From Thermoplasmata archaeon (lineage in GTDB: Archaea > Thermoplasmatota > Thermoplasmata > Thermoplasmatales > Thermoplasmataceae): a stretch of DNA of 36,993 nucleotides. This document shows, one piece after another, positions 31,556 through 36,993 of this stretch. The translations under genes and the position numbers were made by a program. Numbering within the stretch: the stretch's first letter is position 1; every line of letters begins with the position of its first letter. Location of the stretch: the NCBI GenBank assembly GCA_021806345.1, contig JAJZXP010000405.1:1-36993 (forward strand). The letters are read 5' to 3'. Below the pieces are notes generated by a model. The model was given only the letters and a program-made list of their open reading frames with translations. It had not been told where the DNA came from and did not search any database.

Positions 31556-32164
31556 ATGCCACTATTTGGTAAAGGAAAGTCAAAAGGCTTGGAGAACTTA
31601 GGAGTAGATGATTTAGAAAATCTAATTTTAGAATCTAAAACTGAGATATCGCTGCTTGAGAAAGACATCGACAGAAAGCAAGAGAAATTTAATTCCTTAA
31701 TGTCAGAGGGAAGTAAAACTAGTGGTTCCAAAAGAATACAAATAGCGCAAGAACTAGAAACCCTTGAAAGAAAAATTAAGGACAACGAAAGAAAGATAGT
31801 AGACCATACAAAGAATCTCGAACTGCTGGAAGAGGTTAAGGAATCAAAAAGCTCAAAATCACCTTCAAGCATAAACACCATTCTTTCCAATACCGACAGT
31901 TCTAAACTCAAATCCACAATCCTGAAAACAAAGACACAGGGAAAAGTAACACAGAATAAAAGAGATTCAATTTTGGATACAGTGAGGGATCTCCAAGTAG
32001 ATGATGATGAAGATAAAGCTCCCCTGGGAAATAAATATCTAAACATGTTTAAAGAAATGGATAAAAACGATTCGTCTCTTGAGCCTTCAAAATCGAATTA
32101 CGTTTCTAAGGAAAGTGAGAAGAAAAAAGAAAGCGAAAAAGGGGAAAATCAAACAGAGGAATGA
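31556..32164 (+). CDS. Coiled-coil protein, candidate divergent ESCRT-III-like subunit (1)
   Basis: 202 residues. It begins MPLFGKGKSKGLENLG, then a long helical region of about residues 16-95 (DDLENLILESKTEISLLEKD, IDRKQEKFNSLMSEGSKTSG, KRIQIAQELETLERKIKDNE) and a disordered, charged C-terminal half with an acidic patch (DDDEDKAP) and a Lys/Glu-rich tail. The FGKGK head, helical hairpin with KR..Q.L..L.RK and charged tail are laid out like Snf7/CHMP4 proteins, but similarity is by eye only. The stop overlaps the Vps4-like gene by 4 nt. Confidence 0.65.
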   Translation: MPLFGKGKSKGLENLGVDDLENLILESKTEISLLEKDIDRKQEKFNSLMSEGSKTSGSKRIQIAQELETLERKIKDNERKIVDHTKNLELLEEVKESKSSKSPSSINTILSNTDSSKLKSTILKTKTQGKVTQNKRDSILDTVRDLQVDDDEDKAPLGNKYLNMFKEMDKNDSSLEPSKSNYVSKESEKKKESEKGENQTEE

Positions 32165-33360
32165 AAATATTGGGCGATGACTACCTTCAAGTTAGTGGAC
32201 TGAGGAAGATTGTTACAGAACAGATTAAAGAAGAGGAAGATTTTGAAAGATCAGGTAATAAGAAAGCAGCAATAGAGCAATGCAATAAAATTATAGCTAA
32301 CATAGCATTGCTTAAGAAGCTGGATGGCAATGGAAGCAACTATGGAAGATTGACAGAAGTTTGGGGAAAGAAGCTGGTTGAATTGAAGAGCAGCACTTCG
32401 GGCCAGCATCGTCAGTCAGGCGTAAAGAATAAAGAACAGAACTCCAAGGGACTCATAGGGCAGATGGAATCGGAGTTCAGGAACAGGGTCCTGAACCTCA
32501 TCGCAGAATCCAATGTTCAGTGGTCAGAAATTGGTGGCCTGGAAGAACAGAAGGATCTTATTAAGGAAGCAGTTTTTTTTGCTATGGCACAGCCAGATCA
32601 GGATGTAAAGGTTCCGAACTTAAGGAATATATTACTTTTTGGTCCTCCGGGAACAGGAAAAACTACCATAGCTAAGGCAATGAGTTCAAACATAAGGGCA
32701 ACATTTTTCAACGTTCCCATTTCTGAATTACTTTCCAGATATGTTGGGGACTCAGAAAGAATAGTGTCTTCGCTATATGATATTGCAAGGGAAAAATCTC
32801 CATCCGTTGTTTTCCTTGACGAGATCGAATCCCTACTCAGGCAGAGGGGGGATGGAAATAAGAGTTCAGGAGCTGTTTTACAGCAATTCCTTTCTCAACT
32901 GGACGGATTTTCCACCGATCAGAATTTTGTCATGACAGTGGCAGCCACAAATGTGCCGTGGGAATTGGATCAAGCAATACTGTCAAGATTCGAGAAAAGG
33001 ATATATATCGGACTCCCAGATCTTCCTACTAGAAAAAATATACTCGAGATTCACACTACAGGAAAGGGATATAGCGTGAACGTATCCCTTGGGGATATAG
33101 CATCCAGAACCGAAAACTTCTCAGGTAGGGATCTTTTCTACCTTTGCTCAGAATCAATTCGAAGTATGCTGAGAAGAGCAAATGACGAACTTATAAAAGG
33201 TAGTGATTCAGGAAATGTTGATATTAACAGGGTAAAATATAAGGTTACGCCAATCTCAAAACTGGATTTTGATGAGGCTTTAAGAAAAGTAAAACCAACG
33301 GTTAATGATGAAATGGATCGTAGATATATGAACTGGAAGGAATCATTCGGAAACAACTGA
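32161..33360 (+). CDS. Vps4/CdvC-like AAA ATPase
   Basis: 399 residues. The N-terminal 75 residues form charged helices like a MIT domain (KKAAIEQCNKIIANIALLKK), then a linker, then one AAA domain: WSEIGGLEEQKDLIKEAV, Walker A GPPGTGKT at 161-168, pore loop SRYVGDSER, Walker B VVFLDEIESL, sensor-1 ATNVPWELDQAIL, arginine fingers in SRFEKRIYIGLPD. It ends MDRRYMNWKESFG, the C-terminal helix typical of Vps4. The ATNVPWELD/RFEKRIYI pair is diagnostic for the Vps4 branch. Vps4 disassembles ESCRT-III filaments; in Sulfolobus the homologue CdvC drives division. Here it sits between three small helical proteins. Confidence 0.9.
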   Translation: MKILGDDYLQVSGLRKIVTEQIKEEEDFERSGNKKAAIEQCNKIIANIALLKKLDGNGSNYGRLTEVWGKKLVELKSSTSGQHRQSGVKNKEQNSKGLIGQMESEFRNRVLNLIAESNVQWSEIGGLEEQKDLIKEAVFFAMAQPDQDVKVPNLRNILLFGPPGTGKTTIAKAMSSNIRATFFNVPISELLSRYVGDSERIVSSLYDIAREKSPSVVFLDEIESLLRQRGDGNKSSGAVLQQFLSQLDGFSTDQNFVMTVAATNVPWELDQAILSRFEKRIYIGLPDLPTRKNILEIHTTGKGYSVNVSLGDIASRTENFSGRDLFYLCSESIRSMLRRANDELIKGSDSGNVDINRVKYKVTPISKLDFDEALRKVKPTVNDEMDRRYMNWKESFGNN

Positions 33361-34013
33361 TGATAAACATGAGTAAAAGTAAGGAAATTCAGAGATTTGA
33401 GGACAGATTGGCGTCCTATGGAGGAAACAGTTCCGACTCAATGGCAATCAGCGAGAAAATACTGGGATTATGGTCTAAATTCGGTGATAAGAAATATGTA
33501 GGGAAGAAGGGAAAAAAATTCATTGAAAATAGCTTGCAGGAGTTATACGTTGCAATCGGATCCTGTTCAGATAGGATGGACGAGTTAAGATCAGCAGTTA
33601 AAAGAAGACTTGAAAATGGAGAAAAGGAGTCCGAACCCCTAATAATACGTGCCAAGGACAATATGAACTCGGAAGAGGAAAAGAAAAGAGGCCTGGAAGA
33701 AAAATACAGGTTTCTTTCAATGCTGAAATCAATCGGAGATATAGCAGGAAATAAAGATTCTAAGCTAATGAAATCTTTCGATAAAATGCTTAAGAAAAAT
33801 TCAAATCTTGATCAGTACAGGGAAACAATGAAAAATTCTATGAAAGATCACGAGCGAGTTATGAGCAGGATGGATGATGTTCAGACATATATGGAAGCAA
33901 TGGTTGCAGATATTCCAGAGGCAAAATTAAAACTTAATGAAAACAGGCATGAAATTGACTCAATGGAAAGTAACACGGAGGAGGAAGGTCTTTCGGATAC
34001 TGAGGTGCTGTGA
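33360..34013 (+). CDS. Helical protein, candidate ESCRT-III-like subunit (2)
   Basis: 217 residues, almost all predicted helix and charged, with many Lys/Arg in the first half (KYVGKKGKKFIENSLQELYV, CSDRMDELRSAVKRRLENGE) and an acidic tail (SMESNTEEEGLSDTEVL). The central MLKSIGDIAGNKDSKLMKSF and ERVMSRMDDVQTYMEAMVAD pattern has Met-rich helices like ESCRT-III. Overlaps the ATPase by 1 nt and the next gene by 4 nt. Alternative start ATG 33369. The family is not certain; basic N-terminus and acidic C-terminus is the ESCRT-III charge layout. Confidence 0.65.
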   Translation: MINMSKSKEIQRFEDRLASYGGNSSDSMAISEKILGLWSKFGDKKYVGKKGKKFIENSLQELYVAIGSCSDRMDELRSAVKRRLENGEKESEPLIIRAKDNMNSEEEKKRGLEEKYRFLSMLKSIGDIAGNKDSKLMKSFDKMLKKNSNLDQYRETMKNSMKDHERVMSRMDDVQTYMEAMVADIPEAKLKLNENRHEIDSMESNTEEEGLSDTEVL

Positions 34014-34597
34014 AAATGTCCATACTTAATAGAAAGTCAAGAGAAGAGCTGGAAATTGAAACGCAGATGCATATAAAACTGCTTAAGAAGAAAGCGGAAG
34101 ATTTTGCGAAAAAATGCGATGAAATGGCAGCAAAATACGAAGTGCAATCCAAAACTGCCAGAGAAATCGGAAATCAAAACCTGGAGCAGGTATTCAAGGA
34201 TAAATCCAGGAATCTCAAGCTTCAGAGTTCTAAAATAAGATCGTTCATATTGATAGTTGACGACATTGGAATGATGAAGGATCAATCTTCACTGATGAAC
34301 AGTTTTGCAGATACCATGAAGACTTATGTTAAGACCATTGGAAAGGGAAGTGCTAATGCACAATGGATGACCCAGATGGAATCTCAATTAGATCAGGCCA
34401 TGAACGAGAGTGATAAGGTTGGAGACCTATTCGGAGGACTCCTGCAGGATGTTGGTCTGAATCTTAACAAGGAACTGGATATGGTATCTGGAAGCATGGA
34501 CAAACAGGAAGGAAATGAAAATCAGAGAGATCCATTAGATAAAGTTCAGAATGACATGAAGAAAAAAATTACAAATAATAATGAAGAGGTAAAGTGA
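34010..34597 (+). CDS. Helical protein, candidate ESCRT-III-like subunit (3)
   Basis: 195 residues. Basic helix 1 (MHIKLLKKKAEDFAKKCDEM, AAKYEVQSKTAREIGNQNLE) turns into helix 2 (DKSRNLKLQSSKIRSFILIV), then DDIGMMKDQSSLMNSFADTM, TYVKTIGKG, MESQLDQAMNESDKVGD and an acidic tail. The hairpin, the Met-rich third helix and the charge gradient are those of ESCRT-III/Snf7 proteins, the most convincing of the three here. Overlap with the previous gene is 4 nt (ATGA). Its stop abuts the stop of the convergent gene at 34598. Confidence 0.7.
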   Translation: MKMSILNRKSREELEIETQMHIKLLKKKAEDFAKKCDEMAAKYEVQSKTAREIGNQNLEQVFKDKSRNLKLQSSKIRSFILIVDDIGMMKDQSSLMNSFADTMKTYVKTIGKGSANAQWMTQMESQLDQAMNESDKVGDLFGGLLQDVGLNLNKELDMVSGSMDKQEGNENQRDPLDKVQNDMKKKITNNNEEVK

Positions 34598-34885
34598 TTA
34601 TCCAAATAGAAACCCAACTCCTCCCTGCGCGTCCTCTTCTTCCTGTTTGATTTTATTGTAAATTTCCTTTCCCTTTTTTTCGCTAGGCTCGGAAAGTTTT
34701 CCCACTATTTTTCCAACTCTCTCGAATATGTCTGAGCTTCCTTCAAGGATTACAATTATCTTTCCGTCTTCACCATATCCGCTACCGTCTTTCTTAGTTA
34801 TACTCTGCCTGCTGAGTACATCATCTGTCTCCATCAGATTAATCTTATCTATCTGGCTCTTTTCAAATAAAAATATTCTGTACAT
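34598..34885 (-). CDS. Small conserved-looking protein, convergent with the Vps4 cluster
   Basis: 95 residues: MYRIFLFEKSQIDKINLMET, then a GKIIVILEGSSDIFERVGKI strand-helix unit, a charged helix and a Gly/Phe tail (AQGGVGFLFG). Not recognised. Compact alpha/beta, no membrane span. Stops of this gene and the cluster touch (34597/34598). AT-rich promoter near 34895-34915. Confidence 0.6.
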   Translation of the reverse strand: MYRIFLFEKSQIDKINLMETDDVLSRQSITKKDGSGYGEDGKIIVILEGSSDIFERVGKIVGKLSEPSEKKGKEIYNKIKQEEEDAQGGVGFLFG

Positions 34886-35046
34886 AATGGGTTATTTCTA
34901 ATTTTAATTTAATAATTATGAAAAACTTATGAGACTTTGCAATCTGCCCTCCAATATTATCTGTGATTATTTGAATCGAATAAGGGGGTTTGGAATAAAC
35001 TCAATCTTTATCGCAAGTATTTTTAACACAGTCTTAATCCTTAGAT

Positions 35047-35187
35047 ATGGCAGTTGATGTTATTTGTGGAATGAAGGTGAAGGAAGACACACCATTCACG
35101 AGTCAGTTTCAGGGCAAGACTTTTTATTTTTGCTGTGAGTCTTGCAAGACAAAATTTGACAGTAACCCTCTCAAATATTCAAGGTAA
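35047..35187 (+). CDS. YHS/TRASH metal-binding protein (46 aa)
   Basis: From ATG 35047: MAVDVICGMKVKEDTPFTSQ, GKTFYFCCESCKTKF, ending NPLKYSR. Cysteines in the pattern CGM...FCCESCK are those of YHS/TRASH domains, which bind copper or related metals. It lies 5 nt before the P-type ATPase whose N-terminus has the same domain, so it is probably a small metallochaperone feeding it, like CopM/CopZ in archaeal copper operons. Confidence 0.85.
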   Translation: MAVDVICGMKVKEDTPFTSQFQGKTFYFCCESCKTKFDSNPLKYSR

Positions 35188-35192
35188 CTTAT

Positions 35193-36993
35193 TTGCCCAC
35201 TGATCCCGTTTGCGGAATGCACGTATCAAACAGATCTAAACTAACCTCAAATATTGATGGCGAAACATACTATTTTTGCTCGTCCAGTTGTAAAATACAA
35301 TTTACTGAGCCAGAAAGAGAGCAGGAAATTTTGCGACGAAGGCTTATTGTTGCCTGGATCCTGGCGGTTCCCATACTTTTGATAAATTACCTACTGAATA
35401 TAAGTTTCTTGGAAAAGGGAATTCTGATGCTTTTCCTTGCAATCCCCATACAATTTTATTCCGGGATAGGCTTTTATTCTGGAGCTAAAATGGCACTGCT
35501 AGAAAGGAGTGGCAATATGGATTTACTTGTTTCCATCGGAAGTACAGTTGCTTTCATCTTTTCAATAATTATAATCATTTTTCGTAACTATTTCACAGGT
35601 GAGCCATTATTCTTTGATGCTTCATCTATGATATTCACCCTTATACTTACAGGATCGTATATTGAAAGCAGAACAAAGTCTCTGGCAACCAGGTCTGCAG
35701 AATCATTAAAAAATCTGATTCCACAAACCGTTACGAGACTAACTTCAGGCAAAGAAGAGGTTATAGGATCAGGTGATGTTTTGATCGGAGACTTACTGTT
35801 GATTAAACCTGGAAACATTATTCCTGTTGATGGAATTATAGTCTCTGGAATCTCGGAAGTTGACAATTCTATTATAACTGGAGAACAGATTCCGTTGCAA
35901 ATAGGTTCAGGAAACCACGTTAACTCAGGTTCAATAAATCTAAATGGTGTGTTAACAGTAAGGGCAGAAAAAATTGGAAAAGAAACCACAATAATGCAAA
36001 TTCGCTCAATGATTCAAAGAGCATCCATGGGACATTTTAAGGTACAAAGAATGGCAGACCTCTTCTCGTCCATATTTATAAAAATAGTCTTTTTGGTGGC
36101 CACAGCGTCTTTTATATTTTGGTTTCTCTATCTTCATGCCATTTCCAGCGATTATTTCATTACTGTGCCTGTTTTGGCATTTGTTTCCGTGATAGTGATT
36201 GCGTGTCCGTGTGCTATAGGACTCGCTGCACCAATAACTCTCCTAATTTCATCAAGCATCGCATCAAAAAATGGAATTGTAATCAAAAACAGCAGTTGTC
36301 TGGAACGATTGTCAAAAACAGATACCATAATTTTCGATAAAACTGGAACACTGACAAGTGACCTTCCCAGCGTGACAAATTACGAAGACCTCTATCAAAT
36401 TCAGAATTTTGACAACAGGTCAATAATATACTCAGTTGAATCTAAGTCGATTCATCCAATTGCAAGGGCAATCGTGAAATACATTGAAAATCAGAACGAT
36501 CCGAAAATAGAAATTGAAAATTTTATGGAGTTGCCAGGGGTTGGGGTTGAAGCGGAATATAAGGGTCATAGAATTCAAGTTTCGAGAACAAGAGTTCAGT
36601 CGAAAACTTCTGTCTCGCTTTTCGTCGATGATATTGAATGTGCGAGGATATATTTAGAATATGAAGTGAGAAGTAGTGCCGTGATGGAAATCGAGGCTTT
36701 AAAAAAATTGAATAAAAATCTGGTCATATTGTCTGGTGATTCCGAATTGGAATCAAGGAGAATTGGAACCCTACTTGGCATTCAAAACATATTCTCAAAT
36801 CTTAAACCAGATGAAAAGCAGGATATCATACAAAAATACCAGTCAGAAGGGCATTTCGTCGCATTCCTAGGTGACGGCATAAACGATTCACCATCCCTGG
36901 AAACTGCAGATGTGGGAATTGCAATGGGATCAGGTTCTGACATTGCAAGGGAAACTGGTGATATTCTGCTATTGAATAATGATCTCAGGTCCA
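35193..36993 (+). CDS. Heavy-metal (copper-type) P-type ATPase with N-terminal YHS domain, partial
   Basis: Open frame of 600 codons to the right edge. The N-terminal YHS domain (DPVCGMHVSNRSKL, TYYFCSSSCKIQF) takes the place of the usual HMA domain. Then membrane helices (IVAWILAVPILLINYLL and following), actuator TGEQIPL, metal channel IACPCAIGLAAP (CPC), phosphorylation DKTGTLTSD, HP locus SIHPIARAIV, hinge GDGINDSPSLETADVGIAMG. P1B type, most likely Cu(I) efflux. TTG 35193 is chosen since the ATG at 35217 would cut into the YHS motif. The last ATP-domain helices and final membrane pair lie outside. Confidence 0.92.
   Translation, partial: MPTDPVCGMHVSNRSKLTSNIDGETYYFCSSSCKIQFTEPEREQEILRRRLIVAWILAVPILLINYLLNISFLEKGILMLFLAIPIQFYSGIGFYSGAKMALLERSGNMDLLVSIGSTVAFIFSIIIIIFRNYFTGEPLFFDASSMIFTLILTGSYIESRTKSLATRSAESLKNLIPQTVTRLTSGKEEVIGSGDVLIGDLLLIKPGNIIPVDGIIVSGISEVDNSIITGEQIPLQIGSGNHVNSGSINLNGVLTVRAEKIGKETTIMQIRSMIQRASMGHFKVQRMADLFSSIFIKIVFLVATASFIFWFLYLHAISSDYFITVPVLAFVSVIVIACPCAIGLAAPITLLISSSIASKNGIVIKNSSCLERLSKTDTIIFDKTGTLTSDLPSVTNYEDLYQIQNFDNRSIIYSVESKSIHPIARAIVKYIENQNDPKIEIENFMELPGVGVEAEYKGHRIQVSRTRVQSKTSVSLFVDDIECARIYLEYEVRSSAVMEIEALKKLNKNLVILSGDSELESRRIGTLLGIQNIFSNLKPDEKQDIIQKYQSEGHFVAFLGDGINDSPSLETADVGIAMGSGSDIARETGDILLLNNDLRS

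Overview
The window is low-G+C archaeal DNA (roughly 38-40% by eye). Many genes have a TATA-like box about 20-30 nt before the start codon with no room for a leader. The gene set includes pyrBI, archaeal TrmI, MOFRL glycerate 2-kinase, a Vps4-type AAA ATPase, a split methylmalonyl-CoA mutase, and a TRASH/YHS copper-type P-ATPase. Together these point to Thermoplasmata, probably Thermoplasmatales (Ferroplasma/Cuniculiplasma-like). The placement is by gene content and style, not by a database search.

Layout. (1) 1-11.1 kb is ordinary chromosome: the N-terminal part of an Lhr-type helicase (minus, off the left edge) preceded by a poly-aspartate micro-ORF; a glycerate kinase-trmI pair; pyrB-pyrI; a tandem ribbon-helix-helix regulator with an unknown partner (minus); a membrane PH-like protein; a zinc alcohol dehydrogenase; an M20 amidohydrolase; a secreted protein; and a membrane-anchored winged-helix protein with a zinc-ribbon partner. 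(2) 11.26-25.88 kb is a genomic island ending at the 3' end of a tRNA-Cys(GCA) gene (25811-25881, minus). Copies of the 13-nt tRNA 3' end fused to an AT-rich palindrome recur in the same orientation at about 11841, 12137, 12994, 13850, 20752, 21968 and 23189, and cut the island into modules. A GNAT gene with its upstream region lies at both ends: intact at 25230-25730, broken by one in-frame UGA at 11260-11760. Between them are toxin-antitoxin modules in several states of decay, two metallo-beta-lactamase-fold proteins lacking the HxH motif, a SnoaL-like protein, a broken DUF499-type ATPase, MFS transporter fragments, and one apparently complete three-gene ABC-3C conflict operon (HNH effector, middle component, DUF2326-type ABC ATPase). 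(3) 25.9-37 kb is chromosome again: a 2H phosphoesterase, a hemerythrin-like protein, the methylmalonyl-CoA mutase large and B12-binding subunits with their MeaB-type GTPase, an Hsp20, and a tight operon with a Vps4/CdvC-like ATPase between small charged helical proteins that look like divergent ESCRT-III proteins. The window ends in a stand-alone YHS metal-binding protein and a YHS-headed heavy-metal P-type ATPase (off the right edge).

Best candidates for something unusual: the Vps4 cluster with three possible ESCRT-III-like partners; the ABC-3C operon in a layered tRNA-Cys island; and the att-like repeat family, which looks like serial insertion of small cargo modules at one tRNA gene with no integrase visible here. 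No rRNA genes and no CRISPR arrays were seen.
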